Source: Apostichopus japonicus
Taxonomy: Eukaryota > Echinodermata > Holothuroidea > Aspidochirotida > Stichopodidae
DNA: 64,000 nt
Reading direction: 5' to 3'
NCBI RefSeq assembly: GCF_037975245.1
Contig: NC_092579.1
Coordinates: 15,324,178-15,388,177, forward strand
The translations under genes and the position numbers were made by a program. The notes below the pieces were generated by a model. It had not been told where the DNA came from. It saw only the letters and a program-made list of their open reading frames with translations, and did no database searches. This document shows, in pieces, positions 36,229 through 61,425 of this stretch. How positions within the stretch are numbered: position 1 is the stretch's first letter; each line of letters starts with the position of its first letter.

Positions 36229-38103
36229 GCTGATATGTTAATTGCGACACAACTATTAGAAATGGTGAAGGCTAATGCACTGTTATTTACAGGGTCATAT
36301 TCTCTGACGCCGTTTTCAGGGACAGCTGGCTCCTGGTTTTAAATTGTATCAACTGATACATCAAGGGCCTGCCGCCTTTCCAATATACTAACATCAACTG
36401 CTACACTCATTTTTACACAAGAATAAAGTACGCGGGTAGTTGGACATCCACCATATCGCTCCAGCCAATCAGACTGTTTGCGTATTCCTTGGGCATCGAT
36501 TGTTATCAGAGCAACTTTTCATAAAGTTCTCCTAGATCTGTACCATAATTTCCTCTTGGTTTGACTTTGTGACAATATTAATTTGATGCAAACTGCATAT
36601 CACTGGTATCAGTATACTATCCTTGAAGCTGGTTCTTTTGCATGGCCATTATACAGTCTGCCTGCCTTTTCAAGGTTTTACTTTAGCTGGTACAATACGT
36701 AGTACCAATCTCTTTCGTGATTTTCAAGGAGTGTAATGTAAAAGAGAAAAAATACTGCCATATCAGATGGGAGGGGAAAGCGAGGGTGTGTGGGGAAGCG
36801 GCAGAAAGGGGCTATGTTCTCTGTCGCCGCGGCTGTGGTTGAATACCTGCTTGCTTATTTCCTCCCGTAATGCCGCAGAATATGCAACACCAGCATAAGC
36901 ATATATTTAAAGTTCAATAAGACATTTAATTAAGTCAAAACCGGTATTAGAAAGTATTAAACAGTCATGGAATACAAGTTATAAACATATAGACTTAATA
37001 TAGACTAGACGAAGAAGCTCATGTGAGCTTTAATATTAGCATGAGTCCTCCACTAGTGAGAGAAACAAGCAAAAATAACAATTAAAAAAATAACAATTAA
37101 AAGAAAATAACAAAAGAGAAGGGAAAACGTAAGAAAGCAGCCTTCAAATTATTCAAAGTTATTAACTAAAGATATTGTAAAATATTTTCTGTCAGGAACG
37201 TGATTAATTATAGTGTGACAGTGTAAAATCTTCCTTGATTATATTATCCGGGGGGGGGGGGGAGGTATTATAGTTTAGTTTAACATATCCTACCGGATAA
37301 AATAACCCCGTTGTGTAAAATCATCTATAGTTAGTGTACACAGCATGATATTAGAGCCAAAAACAGAAGACGAAAAGGGGCCGTAAAAGGAAGAAATGAA
37401 AGAATAGAAATAAAAATATAAAATTGTTACAAAACAAGATATGTTTATGGTATGAAAGTGATTGCCTGGCACTCGTTTTGCTTAGTTAAAGCACATATAC
37501 AGTTGAACGATCCAGCATCGCCGTGTATAGCATCCATTTGGGTGGGGCGGGATCGGGTGGGTGTGGGTGTGGGTTGAAACTACTGCTTTTCAAAGAAAAA
37601 AGACGTACTTTATAATAGAGTTTTGAATTGATTTTGATACAACTCTGTATCATTTACAAAAAAAATTGGAAGAATCATATTCATAGTTACCCGCTCGGGC
37701 ACGTTTTTCCGGTATGGTATTTGCCTCAGAAAGCAGAAAGTCGCAATCAAACACGGAAAAACACACATAAACAGTTAGTATCCCCCAAAAGGCATTTATT
37801 ATAGACCCAATTTTGCAATTTTATAACTTATTGAATGCCATGATCTATGGGACATTTATAGAACCCCCCTGTACTCCCCCACCCCTCCCGTCCTCGCCGG
37901 GTTGCTAAGAGCGACAACTATGTGCCTCACTGGATTTGAAACCATATGTGCGTTGTATGAAATTAATCCAACGAAAACAATCTTATTTTGCATACCTGTA
38001 TTCATAACCATAATCAGCAGACTGTGTCTGGTTAATCTAAAGATTTTATGAATATTCATATCCGAAATGACCTTACTGAGCCTTATCGGGCGAGAAAAGG
38101 AGC

Positions 38104-38109
38104 ATAAAT
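38104..38109 (+). promoter_or_regulatory. TATA-like box of EFS2
   Basis: ATAAAT in the same context and distance from the ATG as in EFS1. Confidence 0.5.
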
Positions 38110-38169
38110 TGAGTGTCGAACACGGCCCTGGCATCACATCTGTGTATAACTTGAAGACCTATCGTCACA

Positions 38170-41100
38170 ATGATCAAGTTTCTTGTTCTCTTCGCCGTCG
38201 TGGCTACCGCATTTGCTGGGGTGAGTATAACTTTAAGAAAAATCAACTTTAAATTATTTTTTTAAAAATTGGCAAAGATGTTTTGTTAATTTAACAGTTT
38301 TTTTTTCATTTAAATAGAAGACTGTTTATAATTTAAGTCGTCGAGTTTAAATGAGCACTAGTACACTGCAGTTCACTGAATTTAGATTTGATTTTTTTCA
38401 CCTATTTAGAGTGACGTAATCGAAGATCATATATGCAAATACACTATTGTCTACATAAGTCTGTTAAATTCCTGTACATTCGGACCCATTTCATTCTTTC
38501 CTCATATTTTTTTTTTAAATTAAATAATTAAATAGATTTAAGGGTAACGAACGGCTAGAGTTGCTACATTGCTAGAAAGGGCAACAGAAATTAACCACAA
38601 AATCTTCAATATTTTGCTTAGTTATTTTTATCAATTTCGAAGCTGGCGCTGTAACCACCAAAATCCAGAGCCGTATTATAGCGTTCTCTATCTACGGCTC
38701 TGTGATGATCTTCGTAAGATTTCGCCAGCAGTCTATTTATGGGGGTCGGTGCTCACATCCCTTATATTTGGTTTGAAAAGTTGTAGGCTAAATTTCCTTT
38801 TAAAAGTTACCCTTTAAACTAAAGTTTAAAATTATTTCAGTATGCTTCGTATATAGTGATTGTCATATATAAAGGTACAAACCACGAAGAATGTTTGAAC
38901 GTGAATTTTAATTCAACATATATATTTGAGACATATTTGTATATTTTATATATATGAGTGTAAAAGTAGATAAATACCTCTTATATTTCATACAATGTCT
39001 TAAACTAAGCAAAATTTCATCCGGCAATACAAATTTTCACTGAAATTGCATCAAAAAGTGGTATCGTATTACACAGCTTTTATTCTCACCGTTGTATCTT
39101 GCAAGTCTTTAATATGACCCTTCTCGCTTATTAAAGTAGCTAGCTACCGATGGTTGTAGGCTGATATAACATTACAACATATACACTACGGTGTACTGTT
39201 TCATGCGAACCTTATTATATATTGCTTTTCTAATCGCAAAACGGTTTAATTGGCGCGGGTAATTGAATATTAATTATAATTATCTTGAAGGAACAATAAA
39301 ACATATTTCTTACAATTAAAAATTCCTTCCAAAATATTTTTTATGTGTAAAGACTTAGGCTAGACCAAATAATGATATGTGTAACGAACCTCTATGCTAA
39401 TGAATGTTGTTTGTTACTATACATACTCCTCTTTGAAGTATCCTGAGAAGTTAATATTAATAAACCAATAGCATTGGATGCTGTGATCCAGTGCATTTCC
39501 GTTGTGGAGAGAAATTACGTTGGAAACAACTACCTATATAGTTATCGGTATTACCCCCCCCCCTTCCACCCCTCCCTCCCCCTAAATGTAAGGGTTGAAA
39601 TAGTCATGTTTAAGCCAAGCATTTCACTCACGGTGTGCCTCTCTCGAAGCGTTTTGCTCAATATTCTATTAACTTATTCACAATTCCTCATGTCTGTGTG
39701 AGTAGCCACAAAGACAGGGAAAGAGGGGGGGGGGGGGGATTTCGAATTAACCATACATTACTAAAGATAATCAAGTTCCAGTAGGTAAGTTGCCCGTAAT
39801 TCCGAGTTGGAAGGCTTGGCCAACCACAACTTTATGGAGGGATACCCGCAACAGTTTAAGGAGGGGCACGAACATTTTCAGTGGCGAAGCCATATATACG
39901 GGATCATTTTATGATTATAAATAACATGTTCACAAAAAGTCATTTATTTGACCGATTGTTGTCAGTTCTACAAGAAGGGTCAGTTTGCAATCTATTTTGC
40001 CACTGGTAGGATTGGGTTTACATTATCAAAAAATCACTTTCTTCAAATAATAATATGAAACGTTACCACTTTTACTTTGTTAATTTACTATGCTCGTTTC
40101 TCTCCTTACACAGTATACCCCAGAGGACGTGAGTATCTCATTTTTTTGGCTTGACTTTTACTTTGTAGGCGGTATAATAAGGAGGTATAAGGGGGGTGGT
40201 ATATATATATAGGTAGGGTGAGCGGAACGGTTGAAACACACAACATAGAACAAAATATGAATTACAGTTATCGCTTATCGGCCTCTTTGCTAAGATCATG
40301 TGTATTATCTGTTCCCTTTCCAGGGGAATGGTGATACACACACGACGATGATCACACAGTCAGTCTCGATGCAGGGGACTGGTAGAGCGGATCAGTCGTT
40401 CGGTAGTTTGGTTTTCGTTCCCAGGTTCTTCCCTAGGTGACTTTTCTTAAAAAGTACACAGATACCGTTCACAGTTTTGCAGATCTGTCCTAATCCCATA
40501 CTTTATTATCGTGGTTATAAAATATTTCTTGAAATATGAATATTCATGTCCAACTAATTGTAAAACCAATGACACTATGTTTATAAAGTTGTGTTGAAGA
40601 ATCATTATTAACAATTATACATCCTATTATGAGTCCATTATTTTGTTTTAAATTCAGTCCTTTCGTTGTGGTAAACAGCTTAAAGTGTGTGTTTGTGTGT
40701 ATGTATAAGACAACAACAAAAAACAGGTCGTGAATATTCAGTTTAAGCTTATTAACATGACGATACACGAATGTTGTTAATATTTTATTCGTAGGCTTTC
40801 AATTACGCCGATAAGGACAAAGATGGCCTCATCTCGGACGACGAATACGCGGTAAAATTTGTTCAATTATTTCACGATTTTGCAAACGGGACTTATTAAA
40901 AAGTTAAACTAGAAACATCTTCTGATCAAACATATACAAAGGTCATACATTTATACAGAGATCCATAGACACGAACCTTTCATTGCTACCTATTGTATTT
41001 AGCATGAAGATACACATTAATGTACTATTTGTTTTCCTTCATAACTCTTTTATGGTAATTTTAAGAGAACGCATGTATTGTGGTTCTGAGAAGAGATTAA

Positions 41101-43783
41101 GATAAATTGATTTTTTTCTATGATTTTGATCTCGTCTTTGCTATGTTTACGTTTCTCTTGATTCTTATCTTCATTCTGTCTACAGGCCTGGCACTCGCTT
41201 ATCATGAACCTGGACAAAACTAACATAGTGAGTTAAATAATTTGTTTTATTCTTGATTGACGAAGTGACTTTGTTATAACTGGAATTTAAAGAAAGTTGA
41301 GCAAGATGTTGGCCGGTTTCCTTACTAAAGGTGTGTAAGAGGAAGATAAGGATTCCGAGGGGTGAGCGCCGGGGATCATGGCCGAATTGGCCTGCCGACT
41401 TGGAATTGTTGCTCTGCTGGGTCCGAAGCGCTTATTTCGTCCTGGTCGCGAAGCCATAAAGATTTGCTTTGATCATATATGATTTGCTATATATCGATAC
41501 ACAAACAAAATAAAGAAAACCCATAAAAATGTATTCTTTTTACTACGAAAAGCATTGCAAAATTGAGAATTAAAGTTGTCTTTAAGCATATGTGGTCTGA
41601 TGCTTATATGTCATAATAAACACAAATTGCTAAAGTATGTTTATACAAAAGACGAATGTACCATGACACCACCCATGACTTACGAGAGTGGGGAGATGGA
41701 GGGGGGAAAATAAGTGGGCTGTAGCCCCTTAGTCCAGGGTCATTAGGGGGCCCATCGCATCAATAGGGGGCTCATCACATCAATACCTGTTTATAATAAT
41801 AGAAAAAGAAAAGACAACCACGTACTTTTTTCCAATTTTAATTTGAGTGGCCGGAATTCATTACATCGTACCCATAATATTTTCATTTTGTTTTAATTCT
41901 ATAGATGATGCATTTTACTGGTCCTATCGACCGTTTATACTTCGAATACCAGTTGATGCTCTTTGAACAATTCTTGAAGTCTAAAGGCGTAAGTATATGA
42001 TGTCTTCACTCGATCTTATTTCATCTGCATCTATCGTAAACAACAGTTATTACATCCCATCCCATGTATTCTTATATACCACACTGTTCCGTTTCAGGTT
42101 TAGTAAAAAATCGCCCAATTCGTGAACCATTCTGCCTATACATTTTGATATGATTGACTTTAGTGAAGGATGACCTCTATTGTATCACGGCGAATTCTGT
42201 ATGTTAAATACTTTGGTCGTCTTTTTGTGTGTGCTTTGTGTTACATATTGTTTTGCTTTTTAATTTCTTTATTATTTATCATTTTCATGTGTAGGTCGAA
42301 GGCTTCGGTTACACTCCTGCTGATGTAAGTATTTAAATTCATGTTACTTAAACCTTTTATTTCATACGACTTGATCATTTCACTGGCTTTAAAGTCTTTT
42401 ACCTATATCTGACATTGTTCTACGAAACAATGTAGCACATTACGATCAATTGAATGTTTAAATTAAAAAAAAAAAAGTAAAATGAAGTCAAAATGAAACC
42501 AAGAAGCAAATAAAAAATAAAAGATATATAAAACTAGACAAAACAAAACAAAACAAGACAAAACAGTAAGATACCTTTACTTTTACTTCGTTTAATTTCA
42601 GGCTGCCGAATACGCAGATGCGAATGGTGATTACGTAATCGATGCCTGGGAATTCGACGTGAGTAACTATAAGAAGTTTTTCTCTTTCTTATATATAGCC
42701 TTTTCTTCACAGAATATATGAGCTAAAGATAATTGGACTTAAACATTGTGGGTGTATTTTCGTTCCACACAATTGTTTTCTCATGTGACCAATATTCCAA
42801 CACGTTGAAATGAACCATACCACATAAAATGGTACGATTGGTGTGGTCTTCCTGCCGGTACTCGTCGGGGCCCTGGCAGACCTCGTCTTCGATGGGTCGA
42901 CAATATTATTTCTTGGTCAAGACTGTCATCTGCCGAACTCGTCGATGCTGGCATACGACATGTTAAACTCAAACCTATAACAATTGTACATCACGGTTAT
43001 AACTTGCGTAGTAGAGGGCTTCGACGGGTTCTATCCTATAAAGCAACATGATGACATAAAATGAACTATACCATCCATGCTATAACTAAAAGCTGCATTA
43101 ACCTCCTAGCATTTCTTTGCTTTTTTTGATGGTGGTATGTAATTGTTCTAACCAATCTTGTGCCTATCGTCTTTACGCAGCAATGGTATGCTGGCTATTC
43201 TTCTTTCACCGGTGGCATGTTGGTAAGTTTACCTGGACTAACATGTGATATTTAACTATCGCTACCAAAATATCCATTAGAGGTGCTCTTGTTTTGTAAT
43301 CTACATGCGAAGGAAATTTTTTTAAATTAATTATTTTCGTCAATGCATTTACTGTCGATGATATTTTTGTAAGTTTATAAGTAATATAATGGTAAACTAT
43401 GACACCACCCAAATATCCACTGCCTCACTATAGGACATATTTATATGACATTTCCATAGGAGATGATCTTCTTAGTGAAGGATATATGTGTAAGAAATGT
43501 GTTTTTTTGTTCATGGAAATGCACTTTCAACCGGATATATCCTAATGTCAAAGCCTCTGAACATAATGTGAACTATATGATACGTGGTGTTATGCATGTT
43601 TATGTAATGAACAGGCTCATCTCTGCATTAGCAGTTCAGTTAAGACATCTGTATACAACAGCTGATTAACCGATCGATTGATTTTGTTCACAGAAAAACG
43701 CAATGACTGTCAACGGGCAGATCACCAAAGATTCCTTCGTTGGTACCTTGACGTACACTGGAGATCTGATGTCCAGGAAGTAA
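38170..43783 (+). CDS. Secreted two-unit EF-hand protein, copy 2 (EFS2)
   Basis: Exons: 38170-38220, 40114-40128, 40795-40851, 41186-41227, 41905-41988, 42295-42324, 42602-42658, 43181-43222, 43694-43783; 155 residues, all phase 0. It differs from EFS1 by six amino acids in my hand count (Y4F, L11V, G42A, Q85E, D132N, L152M) plus about four silent changes. Both calcium loops are identical to EFS1. Exon 2 is a 15-base microexon, as in the other copies. It is the younger sister of EFS1 and looks fully intact. Regulation is probably shared, since the upstream ~1.9 kb is duplicated with the gene. Confidence 0.85.
40269..40455 (+). mobile_element. U2-snRNA-headed SINE in EFS2 intron 2
   Basis: Orthologous to the EFS1 copy: same site, same orientation, inherited through the tandem duplication. 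The head reads TCGCTTATCGGCCTCTTTGC then TAAGATCATGTG. Confidence 0.75.
42832..43063 (+). mobile_element. Short LINE fragment in EFS2 intron 7
   Basis: Same insertion as in EFS1, with ACATAAAATG at 42822-42831 and 43054-43063. It was present before the EFS1/EFS2 split. Confidence 0.7.
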
Positions 43784-43896
43784 CTGTGCATTTAACCATA
43801 TAACTGCATGCATTCGTTATAATGTTAATGTGAACGACGTTAATACTATTTTTAATCGAAAGCAACTGTTACACGTACTGGTGCATACACAATATG

Positions 43897-43902
43897 AATA
43901 AA
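43897..43902 (+). terminator. EFS2 polyadenylation signal
   Basis: AATAAA only ~115 bases after the stop because ~370 bases of the 3' UTR seen in EFS1 and EFS3 are missing here. Confidence 0.6.
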
Positions 43903-45400
43903 CATTTAGCAATCATAATTATGTCTATAGTTGGGTTATTTTGTTTCTTTGTGTTTTATTTATTGCCTTCATTTTTGCCTCTCTCCATCTGTTAACGAAT
44001 GCGCACAATATTGATTTTGTGGGTCAAATGTAGTGAAATATTATAATCTAAGCCGTGGGCTATACAACAACGAAATACATCGATGTATATGCACGAGATA
44101 TATAAACATAATTATTTTACTATATATAGGAACTATAAAATACATTCTATATATACATACCCAAGCACGGGCAGTATTGAAATATCTCAAGTATAGACAC
44201 TAGACCTTATATACAGCGACAAATTGTCATTATATATATATTTTTTATATGTTTTTGCTTTCTGTCATTAATCAGTTAATTCATTGTTTCAGATTGATTA
44301 AATAGTTCGATAAAATAATTGAACTGGTCTGCACTAATAAGGATTTGAAAACCTCGCAGGGCGATGGATGTCTGCGCTCGAACCGCACTTGATCCGCCCA
44401 TATATATACGCACGCACATTAGCTAAATTGTGTAATACACGGTACCCCTTCAGAGCGCGTGTTAATAAACGTAAGCTTCTTTTTTGGAGCCTAAAAGTCA
44501 GTTTTCTCTCCTTTTGCGAGGGGATGAGGGAAGAGAAAGGAGATATGTGCCCATCATATCCCCCCCCCCCCCCCTCTTGGACGCATAGCTCTGCCGCATC
44601 CTGCTATAGTCTCACACACACAAGAGCGTATACTCTGTTTTTTGTTTTTTCTCCACTGTCTTGACTATGGAATGTGTATTGGGTATATGTAAAGGAATAA
44701 CAATATACAAATGCATGCGGTGGAATCATGATGTGATAGGCTATATTTCAATGTTAAGGTAAAAAATTGATGTGGATATTGAAGGAAAAAGAACGATTTC
44801 ATCAATGATCAGGCTTAGATACCTTCATTGCAAACGAAGCTTCAAATTGGCAACTATCAAGATCTCAAAAAATGGTAACCGTAGTAACTGAGTGCTAATT
44901 CCACCCAGATGGTTAAAATTGACATAGAAGGATTAATTTAATTAACTTATTTACCATAAGTACAAACAATTTGTTTCATTCATTTCAAAAATAACATTTT
45001 ACAAAGTTGAAACATGTTTGTTATTCATAATTGAAAAAACAGGTTCGTTTTTCATAATTGGCAAACAGTTTCGCTAAATCTTCTGCCAAAAAAGGTTCGC
45101 TATTCATAAAAGCGGGGTCGTCACGCCCCAGTGCCCCTGCATCCCACTGCCCAAAAGTTGAGGTACCCACTGGAAGTTTCGAGCTGCGCGTGGCCAGGGA
45201 AAGAGGGGCCCACTTGCGGCCCAGACGTGGGCTTAAGGGTTAACAACGGCAACTACCGAAAGTAAGGCTACAGCATGAATAATTTGCCGACTAGTCACAG
45301 CTGCAGCATGAACCATTTGCCCACGGGAGAATTTTTTTATTATATTTTTGGGGGAAAGGGAGGAGGGGAGGGTCGCTCCGACCTACTTTTTTTGTTGCTT
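43903..45400. other. 3' flank of EFS2 and junction to Penelope relics
   Basis: No gene. It follows the EFS1 flank to ~45018. It then changes to unrelated sequence with repeated TATTCATAATTG words and a GC-richer stretch (45110-45240) of unknown origin. Confidence 0.55.
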
Positions 45401-46560
45401 TTATTACTGTATAAATACTGGATCTTTTTTCCGATTATGAAGGCTAAATGACAAGTAACAATAACAGAAGGGACGAAAACACGCACAGAATACAGACAGA
45501 TTAATGAGCATGGTGAACACAAAGCGATTGATGTAAGGGGATTAGTAGACGATGGATGGAGAGAAGAAAGAAAGAAACCAACAGGGGAAGAGGAGAGGTA
45601 GAAGATAAGCAGAGGAGGGACAAAGAGAGGATTAAGGGAAGGGGGTAGGGAATAAACTGGAGAAGGACAAGGACAGAAAAGTGTCGAGAAAAACGGTGGA
45701 AGAGAGCTATGAGAAGAGGAGTGATGGGGGGGGGGGGGACAAGAGGAGAAGGAAGGGGACAAGAAAAGGTAGTCATGTCCTTCCTGAATGTTGAGCCCAT
45801 GAGGCTGAATGGTGCGAAGTCGTTGCATCCACAGCCTCTCTCTGCTGATTCGTACTAGGTCAGGACATGTCGTTAATGGTGTGGTTGGGAAAGTTGAAGT
45901 GTTCTCCAACTGGGGTCTCAGTCTTCATGGTGTTGACTGTGGATCTGTGACCATAGAATCGCTTCTTGAGGGTGGCTTTGGTTTCTCCAAGATACTGGAT
46001 GTCGCAAATTCTACAAGAGATCAGATATATGACATTAGTGGTGGTGCAAGTGATGTGACCCTTAGCCTTGTGTGTGAGTTGCATGCTGTGGCTGGTGATG
46101 GAATTGGATTGAACAATGTGGTGGCTGCAGATGATGCATCTCGAAGTACGATCACATTTGAAAGTACCATGCTGAATGGGTGTAGGGTTAGAAGTTAGAG
46201 GTGGAACAGCAGCACACACAAGAAGGTGTCGTATGTTCCGGGGTCGTCTGTAGGCGATGATGGGTTTTCAGGTACGGCTCGTTGGAGTCTATGTGAAGTG
46301 AGGAGAATGTTGTGGTTGTTGGAGGTGATTTGCTGAAGAGGAGGAAGATTTGGGGGGGGGGGAATAACAACCAGGGGGAGCTTGTTGTCGCAATCTCGTC
46401 CCTTTTTGTTCTTCACTGCCAAAGTAGATGATCTGGAAAGGGGGTGGACTCTCTGAATGGCTTCACGCACCCTTCTGGCACTATGGCCACTGGCAGGTAG
46501 GTTTTTTTTTTCCAAAGCATCTGTATGGCGAAAGAAAGAGGATTTGTTAGAGCAAATGCG
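45400..46560 (-). mobile_element. Penelope-like element fragment (linker and GIY-YIG part)
   Basis: On the minus strand a frame around 45860-46219 contains NVIYLISCRICDIQYLGET followed by a KRFYGHRS block and PVGEHFN. That is the GIY-YIG endonuclease fold of Penelope-like retroelements. Sequence downstream of the endonuclease (45430-45760) matches 56995-57290 near EFS3. It is a decayed fragment. Confidence 0.75.
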
Positions 46561-46589
46561 ACGAAGACGAAGTGATGGTGCTGTGGAAA

Positions 46590-46880
46590 GAATTGATGTG
46601 ATTGATGAAGTTGCTTTTGGTGAGAAACAACTTCACGTTCATGGACAAGCATTACCTTCAAACACACGGGACTGCCGTGGGTACCAGGATGGCTCCTTCC
46701 TTTGCTTGCCTGTTTATGTCTAGCCTTAAAGAACGCATGCTCAGTACAGCTCCCTGCCGTCCTCTTACCTTGTGGCGCTACATTGATGATATCTTTTTCG
46801 TTTGGACCAGTGATGAGGATAGCCTGCCCATATCAATGCACGCGTTACTTAAACTTAAATTCACTGTTGGGAGGGAGGGG
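46590..46880 (+). mobile_element. Penelope-like reverse transcriptase fragment, opposite strand
   Basis: A frame near 46602-46830 contains THGTAVGTRMAPSFACLFM and LWRYIDDIFFVW, which are Penelope-type reverse-transcriptase motifs with the catalytic YIDD. It lies head to head with the minus-strand fragment just upstream. Decayed fragment. Confidence 0.75.
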
Positions 46881-47321
46881 GTGAGGGGAGGTGGCGACCA
46901 CGAAGGCTGGCGATAACGAAGGCTGGCGATGCACCTTCCGGTGTAGTCATGCGCATAACTAAGAGAATCGGTTGCAAGATTATCAATTACAAGGCAAGAG
47001 AATTTGATAAAAGTCTGTAGAAAGACCGTTGCTTCCAAGAGTTTCACCATCAGCCTCCCACTCTTCAACAGAGATATTATAGCATCACAATTGTCGCCAT
47101 TTTCTAAATCTAAAATCTAGTGCCCTGCACGATTGCGTAATAGAGTGTTGGTGGTGGTACGTCCTTGGTGATTACGTAACCGTTTCGCCGCTTTTATATT
47201 ATCTTGTAACCTGTGTATATTCTATAACCTTCCGCCAACTCAATTTGCTGCGTAGATTAAAACGAGGTTGCAGTTCCCTACTCAAAGGAATGATATATTT
47301 GGAGCGAGGTCAGTTAACGTC

Positions 47322-47590
47322 ATTAGAGAATGCTTGGTCCTAATCGGCATATATTGTACATTAGAGAAGGCCTGGTTCTAATCGGCTTATATTGTACATT
47401 AGAGAAGGTCTGGTTTTAATCGGCATATATTGTATATTAGTGAAGGCCTGGTTCTTATCGTCATATATTGTACTTTAGAGAAGGCCTGGTTTTATTTGGC
47501 ATATATTGTAAATTAGAGAAGGCCTAGTTTTAATCGGCATATATTGTATATTAGAGAAGGCCTGGTTTTAATAGGCAAATATTGTAAAGA
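47322..47590 (+). repeat. 38-bp tandem array
   Basis: About seven copies of a 38-base unit with ATTAGAGAAGGCCTGGTTTT and AATCGGCATATATTGTA. Confidence 0.9.
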
Positions 47591-47894
47591 TATTGTAACG
47601 TTCTAACATAATTTACGACTACTCACATCGACACAATGAAATACGCGGGTAGTTGGACATCCACCATATCGCTCCAGCCAATCAGAATGTTTGCGTATTC
47701 CTTGGGCATCGTCTCTTATCAGAACCTTTCATAAAGTTCTCCTAGCTCTGTATACCATGATCTCCTACTTTTGTGACAATATTAATTTGATGCAATCTGT
47801 TTATCACTGGTATCAGTAAATATTATCATTGAAGCTGGTTCTTTGGCATGACTATCATAGGATAAGGACCGACGGTGGGGCATCTGCGTACACT

Positions 47895-48125
47895 ATTATA
47901 GTACATTATGTACACTGTATAGTATACATAGTGTACACAATATAGTACATGGTGTACACTCTCTAGTACATTGTGTACATTATTTAGTACATTGTGTACA
48001 CTGTATAGTACATTGCTTACACTATATAGTACATTCACTATATAGTACATTGTGTACACTACATAGTACATTGAGTACACTATACAGTAAATTGTGTACA
48101 CTATATATTACATTGTGTGCACTTG
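47895..48125 (+). repeat. Palindromic GTAC minisatellite
   Basis: About a dozen copies of an ~18-20 base unit such as TAGTACATTGTGTACACTAT. The unit is close to self-complementary, so strands could fold back. Long open frames here are artefacts of the repeat. Confidence 0.9.
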
Positions 48126-49115
48126 CGCATTGTGTACACTTCCATTAAAACATTTAGATATACTAGTAAACCATGCATGCTCGCGGTATATGGACCGATA
48201 ATGTGTAGTCGAATCAGAATATAACACATCTATGGTTCAAAGCTCAGGTAATTCAGCAGAACCTTATTTGTTGAGAGTTAAATTTGTTACTGATTCCACT
48301 AATGTATTGAGCGATTTCGTTTCGCTGCTTTTCCGAATTTGTTTCAGTTTGTTTAAAATAAAGGAATCATGCAGAGCGGGAAGAAACAAGACTGTCTATG
48401 TGTAAGCATCAGTGGCGTGTGGAGGATTTCGAACACGAGGGGGTGCAGATTACCCCCCCCCCCCGACTGTAAATCCTTTCTCTATATAGGTAGCTCTAGT
48501 CACAAGGTTGTGCTAATAAATACAGTTTGTGTGTGGTTGGATAAAGATGGAAAAGGGTGGTTAACACCCGTATAGCTGCAGTGGTCTAATTCTTCCCCGG
48601 CTGAATGAAAAAAAAATCCCTCGACTTAATCATTTCCCCTTGACTTACGTCGGAAGGTTCCGGGCCATGGCACCTCACATAAAGAGCCAGGTGACGACCT
48701 CAATCGGTCGGGCACGTTTTTCCGTTATGGTATTTGCGTCAGAAAGCAGAAAGTCGCAATCAACCACGGAAAAAAAAACACATAAACAGTTAGTATCCCC
48801 CAAAAGGCATTTATTATAGACCCAATTCGCAATTTTATAACTTATTGAATGCCATAATCTCTGGGACATTTATAGAGTACCCTCCTCCCCCCCCCCCCGC
48901 GCACTCGCCGGGTTGCTAAAGGCGACAACTATGTGCCTCACTGGATTTGAAACCATATGTGCGTTGTATTAAATTAATCCAACGAGAACAATCTTATTTT
49001 GCATACCTGTATTCATAACCATAATCAGCAGACTGTGTTTGATTAATCTTAAGACTTTATGAATATTCATATCCGAAATGACCTTGCTCGAGCCTTATCG
49101 GGCGAGAAAAAGAGC

Positions 49116-49121
49116 ATAAAT
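49116..49121 (+). promoter_or_regulatory. TATA-like box of EFS3
   Basis: ATAAAT in the same context as EFS1 and EFS2. The ~88 bases before the ATG differ from EFS1 at two positions. Confidence 0.5.
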
Positions 49122-49181
49122 TGAGTGTCGACCACGGGCCTGGCATCACATCTGTGTATAACTTGAAGACCTATCGTCACA

Positions 49182-61425
<12,244 letters not shown>

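Larger units (their letters stand above)
36229..45018 (+). repeat. Tandem duplication unit 2 (EFS2)
   Basis: Collinear with unit 1. It is shorter because it lacks MITEs B and C and has lost most of the TA/TG microsatellite, ~390 bases of 3' flank and ~370 bases of 3' UTR. The join with unit 1 lies at 36228/36229, where GTTTCGTAAGCTG meets ATATGTTAATTG. Confidence 0.85.

Noticed and set aside
45501-45909. Long Pro/Ser-rich minus-strand ORFs
   Set aside because: Part of the Penelope fragment's 3' region, purine-rich on the other strand; no domain beyond the endonuclease side.
47335-47590. CRISPR-like array
   Set aside because: Units are directly abutting 38-base repeats with no spacers, in a eukaryotic genome.
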